From positions 62,001 through 126,000 of the forward strand of contig NZ_JARXVM010000002.1 in assembly GCF_029892285.1 (NCBI RefSeq): 64,000 bases of DNA, written 5' to 3'. Below are positions 54,746 to 61,627 of the stretch, piece after piece (the first letter of the stretch is position 1; each line of letters opens with the position of its first letter). Origin of the DNA: Rhizobium sp. SG_E_25_P2 (GTDB lineage Bacteria > Pseudomonadota > Alphaproteobacteria > Rhizobiales > Rhizobiaceae). Under the pieces are notes generated by a model. The model was not told the origin of the DNA. It saw only the letters and a list, made by a program, of their open reading frames with translations, and did not search any database. Made by a program: the position numbers and the translations under genes.

Positions 54746-54819
54746 GCGGGTGTAGCTCAATGGCAGAGCAGCAGCTTCCCAAGCTGAATACGAGGGTTCG
54801 ATTCCCTTCACCCGCTCCA
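54746..54819 (+). tRNA. tRNA-Gly (CCC)
   Basis: A 74-base tRNA with acceptor stem GCGGGTG/CACCCGC, D-arm GCTC...GAGC, anticodon loop TTCCCAA (anticodon CCC), T-arm with GTTCGAT, and an encoded CCA. It lies directly beside an integrase gene whose stop codon is 60 bases away, which marks it as the integration site. Confidence 0.95.
54790..54819. other. Candidate attL core (3' end of tRNA-Gly)
   Basis: Tyrosine integrases of this kind usually recombine within the T-arm/acceptor 3' end of a tRNA gene. The duplicated copy (attR) should lie beyond the right edge, so it cannot be checked here. Confidence 0.4.
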
Positions 54820-54879
54820 GAAACCTGCAATAAAATCAACAATATACAATAATGCGCGTGTCAACGTTTCAATTGCGTG

Positions 54880-56025
54880 TCACTGGCGGCTCTTTATGCG
54901 GGCCTTGGTGATTTTGCGACTCTCGGCAAGGCCGTCGCCACGGGAGTAGCGCGCGGTCATTTTTATGGATGTGTGAGAGGCCATGTTTCTGCCGGCTTCA
55001 AGCGAGCCGGTGGCCTCGACGGTCTCGGAAATTGCGCCCGCTCTGGCATCCATCGACCAGACATTATCGGGCACGCCGGCGGCGTCGCGGACCTTGCGGA
55101 ACTTTTCCGTGTAGCGATTTTCCCAATAAGGCTTGCCGTGATCCTCGTCGATCACAAGCGGGCCGATCTCGGGTAGCGTGTAGGCCTTGAGAGCTTCGGT
55201 GACGAGCGGCATGGATGTGAGGTCGCGCGCCACGGCGGCCTTGGTCTTGCTGGTGCGGATCTTGAGCACCAGGCCCTTGCCGAGATCTCCGACCGTGAGG
55301 CCGCGCCAGCGGAACGGGCCGCCGTCCGGATCTGGCGTCCATTCGCCGATGACATCGATACGGCGGAGCGCGCTTTCGAACTTCAGCGCCTCGACGAAGC
55401 CGATCGAGGGGCATTGCAACTCGGCGCTCTTGAGCACGATGGCGCGGCACTGCTCATAGGTCATGGCGACCAAGCGCGGCTCCGGCTGATCAAAGCGCAG
55501 ATCCGACAGGATGGCGCGCGCGCTCGCGCAATGTTTCAGCCGTTCGCCGGCGCCATAGGACAGGATGATGCGCAGGAGCTTGATTGCGCCGGCGGCGCGG
55601 CGGTGGCCTTTCTTTTTCCACTTTTCGTACCAGCGCTTGAAATCGGACGCCACCAGCACGTCGATCAAGCGCTCGCCGATGTTCTTTTCCAGCACGCGCA
55701 GGCTCGGCTCATAATCACGGATGCGCGTGCTGTGTTTGACGCTGTGCAGGGCTGAGGTTGGGTCGCGGCGAAAGCGCTCAATGAGCGCGGCGATCGTGCC
55801 ATCAAATGGGATCGGCACTGCTGCGCCGCGCATTTCGGCGCGCAACTCCATCGTGCGCCTCTGGCATTCCACGCTGATCTGCTCGTCGGTCAGATCATTT
55901 GGCAGGCGCACGGTTCGCAGCACGGCCGGCGCGCCCTTGATGGCCCGTTTCGGGCTCCAGTAATGCGCCACCGTGCCGTCGCGATTGCGGCGGCATTGAT
56001 AGCCTGGTCTAGTCCTCGATATCAT
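54880..56025 (-). CDS. Tyrosine-type site-specific integrase
   Basis: About 381 residues from the ATG at 56025 (MISRTRPGYQCRRNRDGTV). The N-terminal arm/core-binding SAM-like domain (about 75-165) is followed by the catalytic domain (about 185-370). The box I Arg is in ESALRRIDVIGEW, box II appears as MDARAGAISE with Met where His is usual, and SHTSIKMTARYSR gives the final His-Arg region and nucleophile Tyr. It inserts and excises the element at tRNA-Gly. Its start overlaps the preceding small gene. Confidence 0.9.
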   Translation of the reverse strand: MISRTRPGYQCRRNRDGTVAHYWSPKRAIKGAPAVLRTVRLPNDLTDEQISVECQRRTMELRAEMRGAAVPIPFDGTIAALIERFRRDPTSALHSVKHSTRIRDYEPSLRVLEKNIGERLIDVLVASDFKRWYEKWKKKGHRRAAGAIKLLRIILSYGAGERLKHCASARAILSDLRFDQPEPRLVAMTYEQCRAIVLKSAELQCPSIGFVEALKFESALRRIDVIGEWTPDPDGGPFRWRGLTVGDLGKGLVLKIRTSKTKAAVARDLTSMPLVTEALKAYTLPEIGPLVIDEDHGKPYWENRYTEKFRKVRDAAGVPDNVWSMDARAGAISETVEATGSLEAGRNMASHTSIKMTARYSRGDGLAESRKITKARIKSRQ

Positions 56026-56215
56026 CCCAGTTTTCCTTTCCATCCCGGGCGTGATCGCCCGGCAAGGAGTCAGCATAGTCATTCTCGTCGATGTCAAGCT
56101 TGGGGACGATAACGGTGGCTAGGGTGCGCAAATCGATCTTGATGACAGCGCCGGCATTGCGGGCGGCGCGGATGAGGCGCTCGATATCGGCCTGGCGGAA
56201 TTGGCCGTGGCTCAC
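56009..56215 (-). CDS. Small conserved phage protein upstream of the integrase
   Basis: 68 residues. FRQADIERLIRAARNAG resembles the small, helical proteins found beside integrases in rhizobial prophages. Function unknown; its position would suit an excisionase or directionality factor, but no winged-helix is visible. It overlaps both neighbours: the integrase start and the stop of the upstream gene by four bases. Confidence 0.7.
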   Translation of the reverse strand: MSHGQFRQADIERLIRAARNAGAVIKIDLRTLATVIVPKLDIDENDYADSLPGDHARDGKENWDDIED

Positions 56216-56550
56216 TGAATATCCCCCACGCTTTGCTTGTATGGAGCCGTCAACTCCATCACGATTTTTTCAACGCTTCGCTGCGGAAGTATGGTTTTGA
56301 TGCTACCGTTCCTAAAGTAAATCGGCACAATCCGGCGGGCGGACGGCCACCACACCATCCACATCTTCAGTTTCTTGCGACCTGGCTTCGCAGAAATAAA
56401 AATCGCTCTTCCTTCGATTATCTGCTGCCGCATTGCAGCAAGATCATCATCTGTAATCAAAAATCCATAGCGCTCTCGCGCTCGCTGCAAACAGTGCGCC
56501 GCATCAAGGAGCTCCACATCAGGAGCTGAAAAATCGTCCAGTTGACTCAC
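56212..56550 (-). CDS. Phage hypothetical protein
   Basis: 112 residues from the GTG at 56550, which follows GGAGGGGAGC and overlaps the stop of the upstream gene in GTGA. The middle contains RARERYGFLITDDDLAAMRQ and MVWWPSARRIVPIYFR. Family not recognised. An upstream ATG in the same frame (56727) would overlap the previous gene heavily and is rejected. Confidence 0.6.
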   Translation of the reverse strand: MSQLDDFSAPDVELLDAAHCLQRARERYGFLITDDDLAAMRQQIIEGRAIFISAKPGRKKLKMWMVWWPSARRIVPIYFRNGSIKTILPQRSVEKIVMELTAPYKQSVGDIQ

Positions 56551-56981
56551 GCTCCCCTCCTGATGACTGAAATTGTTTCCCGCCAATCTTTTGCATGCTG
56601 AAGCATGCGGTCTTGAGCTTGCCGCTGTCGGCTTTTGGCTGCGGCGTCGGTGCTGCATAACGCAGCAAATAGCTGCATTCCGGCCTTCGCCAAGTGCAGC
56701 GACTCCCTTTCCGCCTGGGGAAAACATGTGCTTTCCGAAGAATTCACTGCCAGTTGCGATAACTCGCGCTGCGCAGCCTGGAATGTCTCGATAATACTTA
56801 GATCATTGTCGACGCAAATCTGAATGCCATCGAAGAGCCTTGAAATTGCTCTGTTGCCATTTATACCGTCACTCAGCCCGCTGATAACATCGAGAATAAA
56901 TCCGCGAAAAGCGTCCTTGGCAAATTGCGCCTCAACAGATTTTTTTGAAACTACTTTCCTCGCCAAAGCATCACTCTCCAT
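56547..56981 (-). CDS. Phage hypothetical protein
   Basis: 144 residues, mostly helical, with MESDALARKVVSKKSVEAQF at the start. No motif recognised. It has lower GC than the neighbours and overlaps the next gene by four bases, so it belongs to the leftward early operon. Confidence 0.6.
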   Translation of the reverse strand: MESDALARKVVSKKSVEAQFAKDAFRGFILDVISGLSDGINGNRAISRLFDGIQICVDNDLSIIETFQAAQRELSQLAVNSSESTCFPQAERESLHLAKAGMQLFAALCSTDAAAKSRQRQAQDRMLQHAKDWRETISVIRRGA

Positions 56982-56996
56982 GCCGGTCTCCTTCTC

Positions 56997-57341
56997 TCAA
57001 TTCTCTTCCGTCTTGGGGGGGGGCGCTTTGCGCGCTTTGTCGCGGCGCTTCATGTTTTCGCGGTGCGTGACCATTTCCAGATGCGGGCCATCGGGGCGGA
57101 CGCAGCGGCGGTTGCGGCAGATGTGATCGAGCTGTTTCTTGCCCGGCACATAGCCGTGTTCATTGGTCCACATGACGATGTGGACGGCGACCGTCTGGCC
57201 ATCGAGCGACATGCGCGGATAGTCGCGCCCGCGACCCTTGTCGCCGGAGGTCGGGCCTTGCCAGATGTAGCAGCCGGTAGTTTCGTCGATCTCGACGCGG
57301 CTCATGATCTTGTCGCGGATCCGGTCGCGGCGGGATGTCAT
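56997..57341 (-). CDS. HNH endonuclease-like protein
   Basis: 114 residues from the ATG at 57341 (ATGA overlap with the upstream gene). LDHICRNRRCVRP carries the HNH His and zinc-type Cys, and HLEMVTHRENMKRR the closing Asn-His part. Small HNH proteins of phages are often homing nucleases or packaging cofactors; in this early cluster a recombination or homing role is possible. Confidence 0.8.
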   Translation of the reverse strand: MTSRRDRIRDKIMSRVEIDETTGCYIWQGPTSGDKGRGRDYPRMSLDGQTVAVHIVMWTNEHGYVPGKKQLDHICRNRRCVRPDGPHLEMVTHRENMKRRDKARKAPPPKTEEN

Positions 57342-57880
57342 GGGGTTGCCATCCATGCTTGGAATTCCGCCCTGAGGCTGCGCCAGCGAGCGGCGGCGTC
57401 GGGGTCGGTGTTGAGTTCGGTGCGGCTCCTGACCTTGAGGAGGGAGCGCACGCGGGTGTCGATGCGCAGCTGGTCGCTGGCGTCTTCAAGGTCATGACAT
57501 TCGCGCAGGAAGCGGATGAAAGCGGGCTTCTGGGTTTCGATCGCGCAGGCGCGGGCAAGGTCAGCTTTCCTCTCCTGCCGCTCGGCTTCGGCCTGGCGGG
57601 CGGCCACGGCGTCCGCCTTGGCGCGCAGCCTTTCGATGAGGCGATCATAGCAGCCAAGCAACCAATCGATATTGTCGATGGCGGCAAGGACGCGGTCGCG
57701 ATCGATATGGGCGGCGGCGTGATGGACGGTGACGACAAGGGCGCCGGTTTCCGGCTCGTAAAGCCGGGTGGCGTCGGCGTCGGCTTCAATGCGGTAATCG
57801 GGCGCGCCGCCTGACAGCGTGGCGCGAAGACGATCCATGCGGCGCTGATTGACGCTTTTGGGCGAGGCGGCGGGCGTCAC
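57338..57880 (-). CDS. Phage hypothetical protein with coiled-coil region
   Basis: 180 residues. RLIERLRAKADAVAARQAEA and what follows form a charged helix likely to be a coiled coil; the N-terminal part has short beta-like segments. No family recognised. Joined by four-base overlaps to the genes on both sides (clamp upstream, HNH downstream). Confidence 0.65.
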   Translation of the reverse strand: MTPAASPKSVNQRRMDRLRATLSGGAPDYRIEADADATRLYEPETGALVVTVHHAAAHIDRDRVLAAIDNIDWLLGCYDRLIERLRAKADAVAARQAEAERQERKADLARACAIETQKPAFIRFLRECHDLEDASDQLRIDTRVRSLLKVRSRTELNTDPDAAARWRSLRAEFQAWMATP

Positions 57881-59016
57881 TCTTCAGGCCTCCAGCTCAG
57901 GCGGTACGGCATGATGGTGACGAGGTTCTCTCTATCGCGCGCCGGGCGCAGAACAAAGGCCGCATCCGGCGCCGCTAGCGCGATTTCGATCCGCTCCGCC
58001 TTGATGCGGTTCAGCGCCTCGATCGCCTGCGAGCCAATGATGGCGAAGGATATGGATGTATCGACATCGCATTCCATCTGATCGACTGCGTCGCCATCCT
58101 GGCTGCGCGCATGAAGCGCCATCGCGCCTGGCGTCAAGACCAGCCACACGCCTCCCTCGCCAGCTTTGGCGTTTGCGATCATCACGCGTGATAAGGCAGC
58201 CTCGAAGTGGTCGCGACCAAGCGTCGCGACGATGTCCAAACCCTCCGGGATCACGCGCCGCCAAACCGTGGGAAAGATGTCTTCGATGAGCTTCGTCACA
58301 AAACTGACCGCGCCGACGCGCGCCGCCATCAAATTGCTTGCCACCGATAGTTCGCAGCGGTCAGCATCAGCTGCAAGCTTGGCGATACGAAGCGCGCTTT
58401 CGGTGGGCAGCGTGACGCGGGGGATTTGGTCGATCTCAATGTCTTCGGCAAAGAGTTCTGGCGGCAGGAGTCGCTTTTCGAGCCGTTTCCCATCCGTAGC
58501 GACGACCGACAAGCCGTCTTCGCCGCCCTCTAACAGCACTCCGCAGATCTGAGGCCTGCTGATGTCGTTGCTGGCGGCGTAAGCGACGGCAGACAAAGCC
58601 GCCGACAACGCTGCGCCGGACATACGGAAACCAAAGGCGTTTTCTGCCGGCTCCAGACGTGGAAAATCACCGCCGGGAAGGATGGGCAAGCGCAAGCGCG
58701 CGCGGCCCGACGTAAACGATACGAACTGGCGCTCGGAGCCTACCGCTGCCGCCGTGATCTCGGTCGTAGGGGCGGAGCGAACGAATTCGAGAATGCTCCG
58801 GCTTTCGCAGGTGAAGGCGAAAAAACCGGGGCCAAACTCCGCTGGCAATTCGCCGATCATCTCGACGTCGAGATCGGAGCCGCGCACGATCAGCGTGTCT
58901 TCGCGCCGCTCGAACACGACGTGCTGCAGGATAGGGATGGTGTTTTTCGGCTTCACCACCTTGTCCACCTCGGCAAGGATTGCGGCAAATCGAGACTTTT
59001 CGACCGTGAACATCAT
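57877..59016 (-). CDS. Phage-encoded DNA polymerase III beta clamp homologue
   Basis: 379 residues from the ATG at 59016. The three-domain clamp pattern is visible: MFTVEKSRFAAILAEVDKVV with KNTIPILQHV (domain 1), FRMSGAALSAALSAVAYAAS (domain 2) and a C-terminal domain ending VTIMPYRLSWRPEE, close to the usual M-P-M/V-R-L tail. It would let the phage tether the host polymerase. Host DnaN is about 372 residues, so the length is normal but the sequence is divergent. Confidence 0.85.
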   Translation of the reverse strand: MMFTVEKSRFAAILAEVDKVVKPKNTIPILQHVVFERREDTLIVRGSDLDVEMIGELPAEFGPGFFAFTCESRSILEFVRSAPTTEITAAAVGSERQFVSFTSGRARLRLPILPGGDFPRLEPAENAFGFRMSGAALSAALSAVAYAASNDISRPQICGVLLEGGEDGLSVVATDGKRLEKRLLPPELFAEDIEIDQIPRVTLPTESALRIAKLAADADRCELSVASNLMAARVGAVSFVTKLIEDIFPTVWRRVIPEGLDIVATLGRDHFEAALSRVMIANAKAGEGGVWLVLTPGAMALHARSQDGDAVDQMECDVDTSISFAIIGSQAIEALNRIKAERIEIALAAPDAAFVLRPARDRENLVTIMPYRLSWRPEE

Positions 59017-59405
59017 GCCCGCGCCCTCGCCAGCAGATCGGCAATGGCGCATTCATGATGCGCGGGGGGCAGGGCATAGGCGCGCTCCAGTTCCTGCATG
59101 GCAAGCTTGATGTCGCCTTCGGCCATCAGGCTGTAGGCGCGCCGCACAGCAGCGGCGTCGACCAGATCGTCGCCAAAGCGCCGTTTGAATTCCGCCTCTA
59201 TGGCGTCATCGTCAAACTCCTTGAGCGGCATGGCTTCGCCTGTCGCGGCGACGCAGATGGCGTCTCCGATTTCCTCGGCGCGTTTGACAGCATCCTCCAG
59301 ATGCTCGGCTTGAAGGCCATGGGCGGGTTTGTCGCGAAAATAAGCCGTGAATGGCGGCTCGATGTCTGCTGACGCTTCCAGCCTGACAGTTGCTGCGGAG
59401 ATCAT
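59013..59405 (-). CDS. Phage hypothetical protein
   Basis: 130 residues. The N-terminal half is a beta-rich segment (ATVRLEASADIEPPFTAYF); the C-terminal half is helical (LMAEGDIKLAMQELERAYAL), somewhat like a TPR helix pair. No family recognised. Overlaps its neighbours by four bases on each side. Confidence 0.65.
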   Translation of the reverse strand: MISAATVRLEASADIEPPFTAYFRDKPAHGLQAEHLEDAVKRAEEIGDAICVAATGEAMPLKEFDDDAIEAEFKRRFGDDLVDAAAVRRAYSLMAEGDIKLAMQELERAYALPPAHHECAIADLLARARA

Positions 59406-59680
59406 GGCGCATACTCCTCATCATGAGCGCGCTCGGCGCGGGCAAAATCGGCGAAGTCGGGAAAGGCCTGGTTGAGCCTGTCGTGATGGCCGCCGGTAAA
59501 CAGGCGGCAGAAATAGGCGGCGTCGCGATCGAGCTGGGCGGCGTATTTGAGCGCGGCGCGATGCTCTGATACCGCGACGCCGATGCGGCGGGTGGTGAAC
59601 AGCGCAATGGCGATCGCCAGGACAAGGACGATCACAGCGAACCAGGCGAGCGGGGCAAGTGTGGCGAATGACAAGGTCAC
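59402..59680 (-). CDS. Small single-pass membrane protein
   Basis: 92 residues from the GTG at 59680 (GTGA overlap with the upstream gene). A transmembrane helix (about 10-28, LAWFAVIVLVLAIAIALF) is followed by a charged soluble tail. Unknown function; neighbouring gene also encodes a small membrane protein. Confidence 0.6.
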   Translation of the reverse strand: MTLSFATLAPLAWFAVIVLVLAIAIALFTTRRIGVAVSEHRAALKYAAQLDRDAAYFCRLFTGGHHDRLNQAFPDFADFARAERAHDEEYAP

Positions 59681-59976
59681 TGCATCACCTCCGCCGCAAT
59701 CACGGCTGGCCATGTGGCTTGCGCGGCAAGCCAGGACAAGGCGATGGCGAGGCCGGTGATAAGGATGGCGGCGAGGAAGGCGTCGCGGCGCGCCAGAATG
59801 TGGCGGGCGGGCGGCAGATGGATGATATTGACATCCGTGCGCAGCTGGCGCGAGCAAGGCCTGATGCATGCGTCGCCGGCGGAGCAGGCGTCAAAGAGGG
59901 CGTGGCCGTCGGGTTCAACCGGGCGCGGGTCTGCGTTCGCCGGGGGAGCCGGCGTCATCGGTGTCGACATGAGCAT
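59677..59976 (-). CDS. Small membrane protein
   Basis: About 99 residues (ATG at 59976, or 59970). A proline-rich start, a cysteine-containing middle and a C-terminal transmembrane helix (AAILITGLAIALSWLAAQA). Function unknown. It precedes the other small membrane protein with a four-base overlap. Confidence 0.55.
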   Translation of the reverse strand: MLMSTPMTPAPPANADPRPVEPDGHALFDACSAGDACIRPCSRQLRTDVNIIHLPPARHILARRDAFLAAILITGLAIALSWLAAQATWPAVIAAEVMQ

Positions 59977-60063
59977 GATCCTTCTGGAGATCGGGTCCGA
60001 TATCGCCCGCCGGGGTTGGCCTCGCATGCTGCAAGGCGACGGGCGATGCCGGAGCCGGTCGCT

Positions 60064-60339
60064 TCAGGCGGCCCGGCGGCTCCAGCGGCGCTGCGCCTCG
60101 CGGCGGGCGTCGTTGCCCCAACGCTCGATCTGGCGATCGTCGAAGCCGGCGAGGGCCATGTCGTCGCGGGTGCATTGGGGATTTTCAAGGAAGAACTGGG
60201 TCATTTCTTCGCGGGTGTCGCGGAGATGCGTGACGGCGGCGGGGTGGATGTCGGCAAGCGTGATTTCGCCTGAGGCAAGGGCGGCGGCGACGGCCTGCTG
60301 GTGCTGGGCAAAGTGAAAGTCGGTGATGGGCTGGCGCAT
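60064..60339 (-). CDS. Phage hypothetical protein, first gene of the leftward early operon
   Basis: 91 residues from the ATG at 60339, with AAAGGAGAAA upstream. Helical, with EEMTQFFLENPQCTRDDMAL and GFDDRQIERWGNDARREAQR. Not assigned to a family. The frame stays open much further upstream, but that part is antisense to the membrane-effector gene and lacks protein-like character. Confidence 0.7.
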   Translation of the reverse strand: MRQPITDFHFAQHQQAVAAALASGEITLADIHPAAVTHLRDTREEMTQFFLENPQCTRDDMALAGFDDRQIERWGNDARREAQRRWSRRAA

Positions 60340-60451
60340 GCGGGTTTCTCCTTTGCGGTTTAAAACTTTGCGGTGAAAAGAACGGAAAGGACGCGCAATT
60401 TCCGCTTGACCGGCATCACAGCCGAGGCGCAATTTGAGCGCGTAATTGATC

Positions 60452-60485
60452 GGCGTCGGCCCGCATCGCACTGCGGACCGACGCC
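60452..60485 (+). other. Strong hairpin before the two-gene cargo module
   Basis: GGCGTCGG/CCGACGCC (8 bp), one C-A mismatch, then CCGCA/TGCGG (5 bp) with a 6-base loop. It lies 38 bases before the start of the small-repeat gene and may be part of its leader, or a terminator for antisense transcription. Confidence 0.5.
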
Positions 60486-60522
60486 TGCCATCCCCACATG
60501 AAGCAACCATATGGAGACGATC

Positions 60523-60705
60523 GTGAGTGATGAAACAAAAAGCCTGCACACCGCAGGACCGCGTCAGCCCAATATCGAGATCAGATCGCAGGGGACGCGC
60601 CAGCCTGTGTTGACGACGAACAACGGCATTGGCGGAGCCGGCGCAGGGCATGGCCCACGGCAGCCAATTCCGACGCCCCCGAAGCCGGGAGGCGGCAAAC
60701 CATGA
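60523..60705 (+). CDS. Small protein with three GxRQP repeats
   Basis: 60 residues from the GTG at 60523, with GGAG six bases upstream. It is rich in Gly, Pro, Gln and Arg and has three repeats: GPRQPNIEI, GTRQPVLTT and GPRQPIPTP. No transmembrane or globular region. It precedes the membrane protein gene by nine bases on the same strand and probably forms a two-gene unit with it. Family not recognised; a role as ligand, toxin regulator or substrate of its partner is conjecture. Confidence 0.6.
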   Translation: MSDETKSLHTAGPRQPNIEIRSQGTRQPVLTTNNGIGGAGAGHGPRQPIPTPPKPGGGKP

Positions 60706-60714
60706 GGATTTGAG

Positions 60715-61314
60715 ATGAACCGCGACCTGGTCAAATTCAACGTTTTGAGAAATGCGCTCTACCACACGTCTCGCAGACTGACGTTTGACCGATGGAACCG
60801 ATGGTTCAACTTCCTGATCATCGCGCTCGGCGCGCAGGCCGTGACCAGCTTCATGCTGCTCGTGCGCATCGATATGACGCAGACGGCGGTTGGGGCGCTG
60901 GTGGCAACGGTCGGCGCACTGCAGCTGGTATTCGACTTTGGCGGCAAGGCGCGCGATCACCAGAGCCTGCAGCGTGAATATTACCATCTGCTCGCCGATA
61001 TCGAGGCGCATCTGGTCGCCGATGATGCGCAGCTCGCCAACTGGCAATCGCAGATGACGCGCATCGCCGCTGATGAGCCGCCCGTGCTGCGGGCGCTTGA
61101 TTCCAAGGCCTATAACGACGCCATTGGCGCCACCGAACTGTTCGATACATCCGAACGGCTCTACATTCCGTGGACGCATCGCGTGCTTGGCCAGATCTGG
61201 TCTTATGACGGATGCGACTACAAGAAGTTGAGCGAGCTTCCGGCCACGCACAAGGCGCATCGCGTTCCCTTGAGCTTCGCTCCGGTCGAAGATACGACGC
61301 AAACGGCTGTCTGA
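60715..61314 (+). CDS. Two-helix membrane protein, SLATT-like
   Basis: 199 residues. A short cytoplasmic N-terminus with RNALYHTSRRLTFDRW, two closely spaced transmembrane helices (about 31-50, FNFLIIALGAQAVTSFMLL; about 56-72, VGALVATVGALQLVF), then GGKARDHQSLQREYYHLLAD and a soluble C-terminal domain. The pair of helices followed by this A-x-x-H-x-x-L-x-x-x-Y pattern is how SLATT domains look, the pore-type effectors seen in nucleotide-dependent defence systems. GAGG precedes the ATG. It lies on the strand opposite to the early operon. Assignment is by pattern, not by search. Confidence 0.7.
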   Translation: MNRDLVKFNVLRNALYHTSRRLTFDRWNRWFNFLIIALGAQAVTSFMLLVRIDMTQTAVGALVATVGALQLVFDFGGKARDHQSLQREYYHLLADIEAHLVADDAQLANWQSQMTRIAADEPPVLRALDSKAYNDAIGATELFDTSERLYIPWTHRVLGQIWSYDGCDYKKLSELPATHKAHRVPLSFAPVEDTTQTAV

Positions 61315-61359
61315 TTTTATCATCTGCACCACATCTCCTTTCCTGTTTTCTTGACCGGA

Positions 61360-61487
61360 GCCGGGCGGCGCGCAGGATTGGGGCCAATTGCGCCGCCCGG
61401 CGGCCATCCGCTCTTGCCGCCGGCGGGGCGGCAAGGGGTGGATTTCGGGCGGGCCGCACGGCGCTTGGGAGGAAAGCCGCGCGGCCC
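61360..61487. other. Cluster of three GC-rich hairpins downstream of PL
   Basis: Inverted repeats at 61360-61401 (12-bp perfect arms, 18-base loop), 61413-61435 (9-bp perfect arms) and 61451-61487 (7+4 bp with one mismatch). They lie after the SLATT-like gene on the plus strand and within the first 160 bases of the predicted PL transcript on the minus strand. No gene is present in this stretch, and no T-tract follows any stem. Confidence 0.65.
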
Positions 61488-61528
61488 TTCGACAGGCTTG
61501 GAAGGAGGTAAGCGGTGTCGATGGCGTT

Positions 61529-61558
61529 AGTATTAGCGGTAATTAAACCGCTTGGCAA
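61529..61558 (-). promoter_or_regulatory. Predicted leftward early promoter (PL)
   Basis: On the minus strand, -35 TTGCCA (61558-61553) and -10 AATACT (61534-61529) are 18 bases apart. The 14-bp operator at 61537-61550 occupies the spacer, as in repressor-controlled phage promoters. Confidence 0.6.
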
Positions 61559-61579
61559 TACGGCGCGGTAAAAAAACCG
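61537..61579. promoter_or_regulatory. Left operator cluster (OL-like)
   Basis: Two copies of the 14-bp site CGGT-N6-ACCG type: CGGTAATTAAACCG (61537-61550) and CGGTAAAAAAACCG (61566-61579), 29 bases apart. They match the three sites next to the repressor gene. Confidence 0.8.
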
Positions 61580-61627
61580 CCGACTGTTAGCAGCGGCGGT
61601 TCCGTCGTTGATTCGTGGCGCGGTTGA

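Noticed and set aside
60064-61434. A 456-codon open frame on the minus strand
   Set aside because: Only its last 92 codons, from the ATG at 60339 with a good ribosome site, look like a gene. The rest is antisense to the SLATT-like gene and hairpins.
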